Shown here: positions 1-5,850 of the stretch, piece after piece
Position numbering within the stretch: position 1 is the first letter of the stretch
Layout: each line of letters begins with the position of its first letter
DNA from: Novosphingobium sp.
GTDB lineage: Bacteria > Pseudomonadota > Alphaproteobacteria > Sphingomonadales > Sphingomonadaceae
Reading direction: 5' to 3'
DNA: 8,126 nt
Assembly (NCBI GenBank): GCA_027490345.1
Contig: JAIXYF010000231.1
Location: 1 to 8,126 of the forward strand
Position numbers and translations under genes: made by a program
The notes under the pieces: generated by a model
What the model was told of the DNA's origin: nothing
Database searches by the model: none
Seen by the model: the letters and a program-made list of their open reading frames with translations, nothing else

Positions 1-316
1 CTTGCGCATAGACCGAGATGCGCCCACGGTCCTTTGCGGCGGCCAGTGCCAGCGGATCGGTGGCGGGGGCATAGCTCATTCCCAGCGCGATCACGCTGCG
101 CGCGGCGGGCCACAGCGATTGCGGGCCGCGCCGGTGATCGAGGCGGGTTTCCATCCACTCCATCGATCCGTGGTTGCCGTCTGCCAGCCACTCTTCCAGC
201 CGCGCCGCGCGCACCGGATCATCGGCCGCAGGTGCGATCCCGCAGGCCGCGAAGCCGAGCCGCGCGGCCTCCTGCCTGATGCGCCCGGCGAGGCTGGTTT
301 CCGCGCCGTTAACCAT
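1..316 (-). CDS. queG: Epoxyqueuosine reductase QueG, N-terminal part (cut by left edge)
   Basis: QueG is the cytosolic cobalamin- and 4Fe-4S-dependent enzyme that reduces epoxyqueuosine to queuosine at wobble position 34 of GUN-anticodon tRNAs, the last step of queuosine synthesis. Reading the minus strand from the ATG at 316-314 gives 105 residues before the window ends. Seen: an LGFAACGIAPA segment (about residues 20-30), an EEWLADGNHGSMEWM segment (41-55), then GPQSLWPAARSVIALGMSYAP (65-84) and RGRISVYA (98-104). This is the order found at the QueG N-terminus. The ferredoxin-like cysteine clusters and the C-terminal part lie outside the window. A GAGGGG at 332-327 sits 10 nt from the start codon and could be its Shine-Dalgarno. 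The gene is divergent from the ABC operon across 46 bp. The family call is firm; the exact start is probable. Confidence 0.9.
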   Translation of the reverse strand, partial: MVNGAETSLAGRIRQEAARLGFAACGIAPAADDPVRAARLEEWLADGNHGSMEWMETRLDHRRGPQSLWPAARSVIALGMSYAPATDPLALAAAKDRGRISVYAQ

Positions 317-355
317 ACTTGCTGCGCCCCTCGTTCATTGCTTACGGTTAACGGC
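305..355. repeat. 10-bp perfect inverted repeat flanking the queG / ABC-transporter divergent gap
   Basis: GCCGTTAACC at 305-314 is mirrored exactly by GGTTAACGGC at 346-355, with 31 bp between. Each arm itself contains the palindrome GTTAAC. The left arm overlaps codons 1-4 of queG; the right arm ends 7 bp before the ATPase start codon. The placement suits an operator for a dimeric regulator acting on both divergent genes. It could also be chance, since one arm is partly coding. No regulator gene is in the window, so a function is inference only. Confidence 0.4.
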
Positions 356-362
356 ATACGCC

Positions 363-1397
363 ATGAAGATCGAACCCTTTGCCTCCTTTACCGGGACGCC
401 CGTGCTGGACAACGCACCTTCTGTTGAACTCGCAATCGAGGCGCGCGGCCTCGTCAAACGTTTCGATGGCTTCACGGCGGTCGACGGCGTGGACATTTCG
501 GTGCCGCGCGGCGCGATCTACGGCATCCTTGGCCCCAATGGCGCGGGTAAGACGACCACGCTGCGGATGTTGCTGGGCATTATCGATCCTGATTCGGGCT
601 ATCGCCGCGTGCTGGGGCATGAACGCCCGACCGAAGTGGCGCGGCGCATCGGCTATCTGCCCGAAGAGCGCGGGCTCTATCCGGCGATGAAGGCGACCGA
701 GGCGATTGCGTTCCTGGCGGCGCTGCGCGGGGTGCCGCTGAAGGAAGGCCGCCGCAAGGGCCGCGAACTGCTGGAACAGCACGGTCTCGGCTATGCCGCC
801 GACCGGCAGATCCGTCAGCTTTCCAAGGGCATGGCGCAGCAGGTGCAATTGCTCGGCACGCTGGTGCACGAACCCGATCTGGTAGTGTTCGACGAGCCGT
901 TCTCGGGCCTCGACGCGCTCAATCAGGGCAAGCTGGAGCGGATGATCCGCAGCCTGGCCGAGCGCGGCACGACGGTGATCTTTTCTACCCACGTGATCGC
1001 CCATGCCGAACGCTTGTGCGACCAGATCGCTATCATAGCGGGCGGCAAAGTGCCGTTTGCCGGGCCAGTTGATGCCGCGCGCGACCGGCTGCGCCCGCAA
1101 GTCCGCCTCGAAACCCGCGCGGCGGAGGGGCCATGGCGCGCCGCGCTGCCCGCCGATGCGCGCCGCGAAGGCCGCTTCTGGTTCTTCACGCTGCCCGAAA
1201 GCGGGGTCGAGCCCTTGCTGCGCGCGCTGATCGAAGGCGATGCCGGTATTCTCAGCCTCTCGATCGAACGCCCCGGCCTGCACGATGCATTCGTTTCCAT
1301 CGCGGGCGAGGCTGCGGCCCGCGCGCTGGAGGAATCCGAACAGGAGGCGGCTGAACGCGCCGCCCAACAGACCAGCGCAAAGAAGGGCCGCCGCTGA
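363..1397 (+). CDS. ABC-2 type exporter, ATP-binding subunit (NatA/YhaQ-like)
   Basis: Cytosolic ATPase of an ABC exporter, predicted to drive the permease encoded directly downstream. With the ATG at 363 it is 344 residues. Seen: Walker A GPNGAGKTT (57-65), YLPEERGLYP (98-107) where most ABC proteins have the Q-loop, signature LSKGM (153-157), Walker B LVVFDEP (173-179), D-loop SGLD (181-184) and the switch histidine in STH (208-210). The LPEE form of the Q-loop, the LSKGM signature and a roughly 100-residue tail after about residue 240 match the NatA/YhaQ group with a C-terminal DUF4162-type domain. The end is charged (ESEQEAAERAA, then KKGRR). The start is the least certain point: no clear Shine-Dalgarno precedes 363. 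The reading frame is open upstream to a TTG at 174, but that stretch lies over queG on the other strand and has no family-like sequence. The stop shares one base with the permease start (TGATG). The substrate cannot be told from sequence. Confidence 0.9.
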   Translation: MKIEPFASFTGTPVLDNAPSVELAIEARGLVKRFDGFTAVDGVDISVPRGAIYGILGPNGAGKTTTLRMLLGIIDPDSGYRRVLGHERPTEVARRIGYLPEERGLYPAMKATEAIAFLAALRGVPLKEGRRKGRELLEQHGLGYAADRQIRQLSKGMAQQVQLLGTLVHEPDLVVFDEPFSGLDALNQGKLERMIRSLAERGTTVIFSTHVIAHAERLCDQIAIIAGGKVPFAGPVDAARDRLRPQVRLETRAAEGPWRAALPADARREGRFWFFTLPESGVEPLLRALIEGDAGILSLSIERPGLHDAFVSIAGEAAARALEESEQEAAERAAQQTSAKKGRR

Positions 1398-2626
1398 TGC
1401 TCCGCAATCATTTTGCCGCCGCCTGGGTGATCGCACGCCGCGATTTCTGCGCCGTGATCTTCTCCAAGACCTTCATCTTCTTCCTGATCGGCCCGCTGTT
1501 TCCGGTGTTTATCGGCGCCATGGCGGCGGCGATCGGCTCGCAGGTCTCCCGCGATCTCGATACCCCGGTGATCGGCATTGCCATGCCCGCGCAGCAGGGC
1601 GACAAGCTTGTCGCCGCGCGGGGTGGCCTGGCACCGAAGATGGCAGGCTTCGTGCCCGAATATACCGTGCTGGCGCGGCTGGCGCCGGGCGAGACGTTTG
1701 ATGCGCGCACCGTGCTGGCCAGCAAAGGCGTGAAGGGTGCGCCGCAGCTTGCCGCCGTGGTGACGGGCACGCTGGACAAGCCCGTGCTCACCGCCACCTC
1801 CGAACGGGTGGACCAGTGGCGCGGACAAGTGGCGCTGATCGCCGCAGAAGCCGGTTCGGCCGGGCCGCGCATTTATCCGCAAGTCAAGGAAGACAAGATC
1901 GCCATGACGGCGGCCAAGCAGCACATTGATCTGGCGGTCACGGCACAGGCGGGCCAAGTGCTGCTGTTCCTGCTGACCATGCTGCTGGCAGGCATGGTGC
2001 TATCCAACCTGGTCGAGGAAAAGGCCAACAAGATCATCGAAGTGCTGGCCGCATCGATCCCGATGGACGCCTTGTTCCTCGGCAAGCTGTTTGCCATGCT
2101 CGCGGTCAGCCTTGTCGGCGTTGCGGTCTGGGGCTCGGCCTATGGCATGCTGATGCTGGGCGGCATGAAGTCCATCCCGCTGCTGGCCACGCCTGCGGTC
2201 GGCTGGCCGATGTTCTGCCTGCTCGGCTTCCTCTATTTCGCGATGGCCTATTTGCTGCTTGGCTCGCTGTTCCTCTCGATCGGCGGCATGGCCACCACGG
2301 TGCGCGAAGTGCAGACGCTGTCGATGCCGGTCACGATGATGCAGCTCATGGTGTTCTTCTTCGCCAGCTACGCGCTGGCCCGCCCCGACACGTGGATCGA
2401 GACGGCCAGCCAAGTCTTCCCGGTGAGCTCGCCCTTCGCCATGTTGGCCGAGGCCGCGCAATCGCCGGTGCTGTGGCCGCACCTCGTCGCGCTGGTGTGG
2501 CAGGCGGTGTGGGTCGGCGTGATCATCCGGGTGGGAGCGCAGCTGTTCCGCCGCACGGTGATGAAGTCCGGCCCCTCTCGCGGCCGTCGCGGCTGGTTCA
2601 AGCGGCCCGCGAAAATGGCAGCCTAA
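1397..2626 (+). CDS. ABC-2 family exporter permease (NatB/YhaP-like)
   Basis: Inner-membrane permease of the exporter formed with the preceding ATPase, 409 residues. Its ATG overlaps the ATPase stop by one base, so the two are translationally coupled. Seen: an N-terminal membrane segment (about 26-47), a large polar, presumably periplasmic, domain (about 48-185), then five hydrophobic segments (about 186-206, 231-253, 271-295, 311-328 and 360-382). A cytoplasmic NLVEEKANKIIEVLAAS stretch (204-220) follows segment 2. This EEKxxKIxEVL motif and the one-plus-five topology are hallmarks of the ABC2_membrane_3 / NatB-type family. The C-terminus is short and basic (RGRRGWFKRP). Known members export sodium, toxic compounds or unknown substrates; nothing here identifies the cargo. 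A TTGACA begins 7 bp after the stop with no intervening terminator hairpin, so some readthrough into the P450 gene is possible. Confidence 0.9.
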   Translation: MLRNHFAAAWVIARRDFCAVIFSKTFIFFLIGPLFPVFIGAMAAAIGSQVSRDLDTPVIGIAMPAQQGDKLVAARGGLAPKMAGFVPEYTVLARLAPGETFDARTVLASKGVKGAPQLAAVVTGTLDKPVLTATSERVDQWRGQVALIAAEAGSAGPRIYPQVKEDKIAMTAAKQHIDLAVTAQAGQVLLFLLTMLLAGMVLSNLVEEKANKIIEVLAASIPMDALFLGKLFAMLAVSLVGVAVWGSAYGMLMLGGMKSIPLLATPAVGWPMFCLLGFLYFAMAYLLLGSLFLSIGGMATTVREVQTLSMPVTMMQLMVFFFASYALARPDTWIETASQVFPVSSPFAMLAEAAQSPVLWPHLVALVWQAVWVGVIIRVGAQLFRRTVMKSGPSRGRRGWFKRPAKMAA

Positions 2627-2632
2627 ACCTTA

Positions 2633-2661
2633 TTGACAGTCATGTAGGTTGCAAGGATAGT
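2633..2661 (+). promoter_or_regulatory. Candidate sigma-70-type promoter for the CYP153 gene
   Basis: Perfect TTGACA at 2633-2638, a 17-bp spacer, then GATAGT at 2656-2661 (4 of 6 matches to TATAAT). The implied 5' leader is about 50 nt. The region is also framed by inverted 5-bp arms AACCT (2626-2630) and AGGTT (2646-2650) on either side of the -35 box, a possible but weak operator. A strong Shine-Dalgarno GGAAGGA (2706-2712) lies 5 nt before the P450 ATG. Together these suggest the P450 is transcribed independently of the ABC pair. This is a pattern call without experimental support. Confidence 0.55.
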
Positions 2662-2717
2662 ATCGGCCGAGTGAAAAGGGCAGCCGCGAGGAGCCGCCCG
2701 CACCCGGAAGGATAGCC

Positions 2718-4052
2718 ATGGCCACGCAGCCCGCGCCCGCAGTCCCGTTCACCTATCGCACTTCGCCCACCGCGAACGAAGCTTACGAAGAATGGCTCGC
2801 TGCCAATCCGCAAGCCGCCCCGGTGCATACCCAGCCCTGGGACGTGAGCGCTTCGGCCATCTATGTCGAAGATCGCTGGGGGCCGATCTTTGCGGCCATG
2901 CGCAGCGAGGCCCCGATCAACAAGGTGATCGGCACGCCTTATGGCGATTACTGGAACGTCACCACCCACAAGGCGATCCAGCACGTCGAAGCTCTGCCCG
3001 AGCTGTTTTCATCCTCGTGGCAGCACGGCGGCATCACCATCGGCGATCCGCCCGCCGACATGGATCCGGCCATGCTGGCCGAGCGGCAGATGCCGATGTT
3101 CATCGCGATGGACCGGCCCGAACACACCGGCCAGCGCCGCACCGTGGCGCCTGCCTTCACCCCGGCCGAAATCGCGCGGATGGAAACAGAAATCCGCCAA
3201 CGCACGGGCGAAGTGCTCGATAGCCTGCCGTGGGGCGAAAAGTTCGATTGGGTGGACAAGGTCTCGATCGAGCTGACCACCGGCATGCTGGCGATTCTCT
3301 TCGGTTTCCCGTGGAAGGACCGCCGCCTCCTCACCTTCTGGTCCGATTGGGCGGGCGATGTGGAGCTGACCCTGGCGACTGATCTTTCCGACCAGCGCTT
3401 CGAAATCCTGAGCGAGATGGCGCGCTATTTCCAGGGCTTGTGGATGGAGCGGATGGGCAAGGCGCCGACGCCCGATCTCATTTCGATGATGATCCACTCC
3501 CCCGCGATGGCCAAGATGAGCCCGCTGGAATTCATGGGCAATCTCGTGCTGCTGATCGTGGGCGGCAATGATACCACGCGCAACACCATGTCGGGCATCG
3601 TCCACGCGCTGGATCAGTTTCCGGATCAACGCACCCTGCTCGAAGGCAACCCCGCGCTCATCCCCAATGCGGTGCAGGAATGCCTGCGTTTCGTCACCCC
3701 GCTGGCACACATGCGCCGCACCTGCACGGCTGATACCGACCTGTTCGGACAGCAGATCAGGGCGGGCGACAAGGTGATCATGTGGTATCTTTCGGGCAAC
3801 CGCGATGAAACCGTGTTCGAGAACCCGGACAAGCTGATCATCGACCGGGACAATGCCCGCCGCCATCTCTCGTTCGGATACGGCGTGCACCGCTGCGTGG
3901 GTGCCCGCCTCGCAGAATTGCAGCTGCGGGTGCTGCTGGAAGAAATGCACGAGCGCCAGATGCGCGTGCGCGTGACGGGCGAGGAGACGCGCGTGCGCGC
4001 CAACTTCGTCCACGGCTTCCGCAAGCTCGAAGTCACGCTGGAGAAACGCTGA
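2718..4052 (+). CDS. Cytochrome P450 of the CYP153 family (probable alkane / fatty-acid terminal hydroxylase)
   Basis: Soluble class I bacterial P450, 444 residues. CYP153 enzymes hydroxylate the terminal carbon of medium-chain n-alkanes, and some act on fatty acids or related chains, using NADH through a ferredoxin reductase and a 2Fe-2S ferredoxin. Seen: FSSSWQHGGITIGD in the N-terminal third, FDWVDKVSIELTT and GFPWKDRR in the middle, and I-helix GGNDTTRN (282-289) with the acid-threonine pair for oxygen activation. The K-helix ExxR is E321-R324 (ECLR), followed by TPLAHMRRT and GDKVIMWYLSGNRDE. The haem loop FGYGVHRCVG has the axial ligand C393, then ARLAELQLRVLLEE. The VGGNDTTRN, PLAHMRRT and SGNRD blocks are specific to CYP153 and separate it from CYP101/CYP107-type enzymes. 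The subfamily (A, C or D) cannot be fixed by eye. No ferredoxin or reductase gene lies within 2.3 kb upstream or 4 kb downstream, so redox partners must come from elsewhere. The start is fixed by GGAAGGA 5 nt upstream. Confidence 0.93.
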   Translation: MATQPAPAVPFTYRTSPTANEAYEEWLAANPQAAPVHTQPWDVSASAIYVEDRWGPIFAAMRSEAPINKVIGTPYGDYWNVTTHKAIQHVEALPELFSSSWQHGGITIGDPPADMDPAMLAERQMPMFIAMDRPEHTGQRRTVAPAFTPAEIARMETEIRQRTGEVLDSLPWGEKFDWVDKVSIELTTGMLAILFGFPWKDRRLLTFWSDWAGDVELTLATDLSDQRFEILSEMARYFQGLWMERMGKAPTPDLISMMIHSPAMAKMSPLEFMGNLVLLIVGGNDTTRNTMSGIVHALDQFPDQRTLLEGNPALIPNAVQECLRFVTPLAHMRRTCTADTDLFGQQIRAGDKVIMWYLSGNRDETVFENPDKLIIDRDNARRHLSFGYGVHRCVGARLAELQLRVLLEEMHERQMRVRVTGEETRVRANFVHGFRKLEVTLEKR

Positions 4053-4127
4053 ACGAAGCCTATCCGTTTCGGTCAGATTCCGTTCATGTTGGGGAAACTA
4101 GATAAAGACCGCCCCGCCGGTGGGTAT

Positions 4128-4153
4128 CCCCCGCCCCCCCCCCCGGCCCACCC
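4128..4153 (-). other. Potential G-quadruplex / C11 homopolymer upstream of msrB
   Basis: The plus strand has an uninterrupted run of 11 C at 4134-4144, flanked by C5 (4128-4132), CCC (4147-4149) and CCC (4151-4153). On the minus strand this reads as G-runs of 3, 3, 11 and 5 separated by loops of 1, 2 and 1 nt. That satisfies the standard four-run G-quadruplex consensus with very short loops, which favour stability. The G-rich strand is the template for msrB transcription. The tract is 104-129 bp before the msrB ATG. It is also a likely site of length heterogeneity or base-calling error. Confidence 0.6.
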
Positions 4154-4244
4154 GCGGGACTATCCCCCTTCACCCATTGCGGCTTGCTCCGGCTTGGGCA
4201 CCTGTTCGGCAGGCATGGACTGTAACCTCGTGATCGTTTCAGAC

Positions 4245-4250
4245 GAAGGG
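4245..4250 (+). promoter_or_regulatory. Shine-Dalgarno that fixes the msrB start
   Basis: GAAGGG lies 6 nt upstream of the ATG at 4257. It supports that start over the ATG at 4086 in the same frame, whose extra 57 residues are a proline-rich translation of the C tract with no leader-like character. Confidence 0.7.
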
Positions 4251-4256
4251 CTTGGC

Positions 4257-4745
4257 ATGAGACCATCACGCCGCAATTTCCTCGCCTTCCTCACCGCCAC
4301 GGCAGCCATGACTGCAGCGGCCTGCGGCGCGCCTGCCGCTGCCACGCGCAAGGGCACGTTCCCGCTGCGCTACACCGCCGCCGAATGGCGCAAACGGCTG
4401 ACTCCGGCGCAATACTATATCCTGCGAGAGGAAGGGACCGAGCGCCCGTTCACTTCGGCGCTGCTCAAGGAACACCGCAAGGGCACGTTCACGTGCGCGG
4501 CAGACGGCAACGCCGTGTTCGCCTCCAGCACCAAGTTCGACAGCGGCACCGGCTGGCCCAGCTTCTGGACGCCGATCAAGGGGGGCGTGGGCACTTCCAC
4601 CGACACATCTTACGGGATGACCCGCACCGAGGTGCATTGCACGCGCTGCGGCGGGCATCTGGGCCATGTGTTCGAGGATGGGCCGCCGCCCACTGGCAAG
4701 CGCTATTGCATCAATGGCGATGCGCTGAAGTTCACGCCAGCCTGA
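4257..4745 (+). CDS. msrB: Peptide-methionine (R)-S-oxide reductase MsrB, exported with a Tat-type signal
   Basis: MsrB reduces methionine-R-sulfoxide in oxidised proteins. This 162-residue form has a leader with SRRNFLAF at residues 4-11, matching the twin-arginine pattern, then an alanine-rich hydrophobic stretch ending AAAC at 20-23. C23 could be a lipidation site, but an alanine occupies the usual leucine position, so lipoprotein status is uncertain. Mature domain: YYILREEGTERPFTS (53-67), CAADGNAVFASSTKF (80-94), SGTGWPSF (96-103), TEVHCTRCGGHLGHVF (124-139), DGPPPTGKRYCIN (141-153). C151 in RYCIN is the catalytic cysteine. C128/C131 form one CxxC pair, but the other pair usual in zinc-binding MsrBs is reduced to C80 with D83. 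Position 98 is Thr, where some MsrBs carry the resolving Cys. The sulfoxide is thus probably repaired in the periplasm with an external reductant. The phytase-like gene follows after 25 bp and may be co-transcribed. Confidence 0.92.
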   Translation: MRPSRRNFLAFLTATAAMTAAACGAPAAATRKGTFPLRYTAAEWRKRLTPAQYYILREEGTERPFTSALLKEHRKGTFTCAADGNAVFASSTKFDSGTGWPSFWTPIKGGVGTSTDTSYGMTRTEVHCTRCGGHLGHVFEDGPPPTGKRYCINGDALKFTPA

Positions 4746-4770
4746 GGACGCTATTCAAGGGCGGCCCGCT

Positions 4771-5802
4771 ATGGCAAGCGCCGCCTCGATGCGCCCGTTC
4801 AAGCTTGCCCTGCTGATCCTTGCGCTGGTGCCCGCGGTCTGGCTGCGCGGAGAAGCACGGACCAAGCCGGGCATCACCGATGTTCGCCTCATCGATCTGA
4901 TGCCGGCGCTGCGCCCTGCGCTGCCCGATACCCTGCCCGATACCCTGCCCCATACTGGCTCCCTGCGGCTGGAAGGGACGTGGCAGATCTCAGGTGGAGG
5001 CCGCACCCTGTCGACGCTTTCGGGCCTGACGCAAAGCATGGGCGGGCTGATGGCGGTTGGCGACCGGGGAGGCGCGGTGTGGTTCACCCGGCCAAATCTG
5101 CCGGGGCCGGGGCCGGGGACGTGGCAGGTGCGGCTGGGCCGGCTTGTCCAGCTCGATTGGCGCAAGCACCATTTTCCGACCGATGCCGAAGCCGTTTTCG
5201 TGGAGCCGGGAAGCGGCGATCTGATCGTAGGCTACGAAGATGCCCCCCTTCTGGAGCGCTATAGCGCCGATCTGCGGCGACGCCGCCCTATCCCGCTGCC
5301 GGTGCTGGGCGAATGGGGGGACAATCAGGGCGCCGAAGCGATGGCCCGGCTGCCGGACGGGCGCACGCTGATCGTGGGCGAGGTCTATGCTAGGTGGCTG
5401 GACCGCACCCGCCATCCCGGCCTGATCTTTCCCGGCACACCCCGCCCTTATGAAAGCCCGGCGCGGTTCGAACTGGTGATGCCCGCTGGCTACCGGCCAA
5501 GCGAGCTGGCGCAGGGGCCGGACGGCCGCGTTTTCGTGCTGGGGCGCCATTTCAGCTTTGCTGGCTTCCGCAGCGTGATCGCAGCGTTCGCCGCCGGAGA
5601 CGTGCAGCCCGGCGCGGTGATCACCCCGCGCGTGATCGCCCGGATCGACGATCCGCGCATCCAGGACAATTACGAAGGGATGACCGTGAGGCGCGAGGCC
5701 GATGGCAGCCATACGCTCTGGCTGATTTCAGACAGCAACGAAATGGTCTGGGCGCAGCGAACGCTTCTGCTCAAGCTGCGAATCGGGCCGGAAGTCCACT
5801 AG
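4771..5802 (+). CDS. Esterase-like / phytase-like beta-propeller protein, exported or membrane-anchored
   Basis: 343 residues, resembling the phytase-like family (Pfam PF13449, often named 'esterase-like activity of phytase family protein'). Members are extracytoplasmic predicted beta-propellers; true phytase activity is unproven for most. Seen: an N-terminal hydrophobic helix (about residues 9-25) after a basic RPFK, so a signal peptide or anchor. Propeller-type motifs follow: LSGLTQS..GGLMAVGDRGG (83-101), FPTDAEAV (135-142), NQGAEAMARLPDGRTLIVGE (185-204), DNYEGMTV (299-306), and the family-typical ending LWLISDSNE..WAQRTLLLKL (317-336). The start at 4771 has AAGGG 9 nt upstream; an in-frame ATG at 4789 lacks one. 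A low-complexity stretch LPDTLPDTLPHT (51-62) joins leader and domain and comes from a 12-bp tandem repeat. It lies 25 bp after msrB on the same strand, so probably in one transcript. Substrate unknown. Confidence 0.8.
   Translation: MASAASMRPFKLALLILALVPAVWLRGEARTKPGITDVRLIDLMPALRPALPDTLPDTLPHTGSLRLEGTWQISGGGRTLSTLSGLTQSMGGLMAVGDRGGAVWFTRPNLPGPGPGTWQVRLGRLVQLDWRKHHFPTDAEAVFVEPGSGDLIVGYEDAPLLERYSADLRRRRPIPLPVLGEWGDNQGAEAMARLPDGRTLIVGEVYARWLDRTRHPGLIFPGTPRPYESPARFELVMPAGYRPSELAQGPDGRVFVLGRHFSFAGFRSVIAAFAAGDVQPGAVITPRVIARIDDPRIQDNYEGMTVRREADGSHTLWLISDSNEMVWAQRTLLLKLRIGPEVH
4921..4956 (+). repeat. Three-unit 12-bp tandem repeat inside the phytase-like gene
   Basis: CTGCCCGATACC occurs exactly at 4921-4932 and 4933-4944. 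A third, degenerate unit, CTGCCCCATACT (two differences), follows at 4945-4956. The unit is a multiple of three, so copy-number changes keep the frame and lengthen the LPDT linker between leader and propeller. This is seen directly; whether the copy number varies between strains is unknown. Confidence 0.85.
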
Positions 5803-5821
5803 ACCCCGGCCCGTTCAACAA

Positions 5822-5840
5822 CGGCGGCATAAAGCCACCG
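5822..5840 (-). terminator. Weak candidate terminator hairpin at the rpmB 3' end
   Basis: Between the converging phytase-like gene and rpmB, CGGCGGC (5822-5828) and GCCACCG (5834-5840) form a 7-bp stem with a 5-nt loop. Read as RNA from the minus strand, the only irregular pair is a G-U wobble. Read from the plus strand the same position is a C-A mismatch, so the hairpin suits rpmB better. The following minus-strand sequence is only mildly T-rich (TTGTTGAAC), short of a classic U-run. It starts 11 bp after the rpmB stop. Confidence 0.35.
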
Positions 5841-5850
5841 GTTAGATCAA

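Larger units (their letters stand above)
4053..4256. other. 204-bp intergenic region between CYP153 and msrB
   Basis: No gene is recognised here. The msrB frame is open back to an ATG at 4086, but the residues it adds are an unlikely proline-rich product of the C-rich tract. Seen: the stop-containing TGAACG (4050-4055) is inverted as CGTTCA (4081-4086) with 25 nt between, with no T-run after it, so a weak hairpin at best. TCCGTT is directly repeated at 4063 and 4079. An AT-rich island lies around 4095-4107 (AAACTAGATAAAG), the likeliest place for a -10 element, but I find no convincing -35. TATCCCCC is repeated at 4125-4132 and 4161-4168 around the C11 tract. GGTGGG (4119-4124) can pair with CCCACC (4147-4152) around that tract. 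Confidence 0.5.

Noticed and set aside
2..427. Plus-strand 141-codon frame at the left edge
   Set aside because: It lies opposite queG, whose minus-strand reading shows clear family sequence; the plus product is a composition artefact.
348..1957. Long minus-strand open frames (362 and 344 codons) opposite the ABC genes
   Set aside because: They mirror the codon bias of the well-supported ABC ATPase and permease, have no recognisable domain, overlap each other, and have His/Arg/Gln-rich compositions typical of antisense shadows in GC-rich DNA.
3009..4013. 334-codon minus-strand frame opposite CYP153
   Set aside because: Histidine-rich antisense shadow of the P450; the plus-strand product has all P450 motifs.
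4050..4086. TGAACG/CGTTCA inverted repeat as a CYP153 terminator
   Set aside because: Only a 6-bp stem with a 25-nt loop and no following T-run; too weak to call.
4086..4256. 57-residue N-terminal extension of MsrB
   Set aside because: It translates the C-rich tract into polyproline, lacks leader features, and a good GAAGGG site plus a Tat-type leader start at 4257.
4990..5712. 240-codon minus-strand frame opposite the phytase-like gene
   Set aside because: No known motif, and shadow composition; the plus strand carries a leader, a ribosome-binding site and family motifs.
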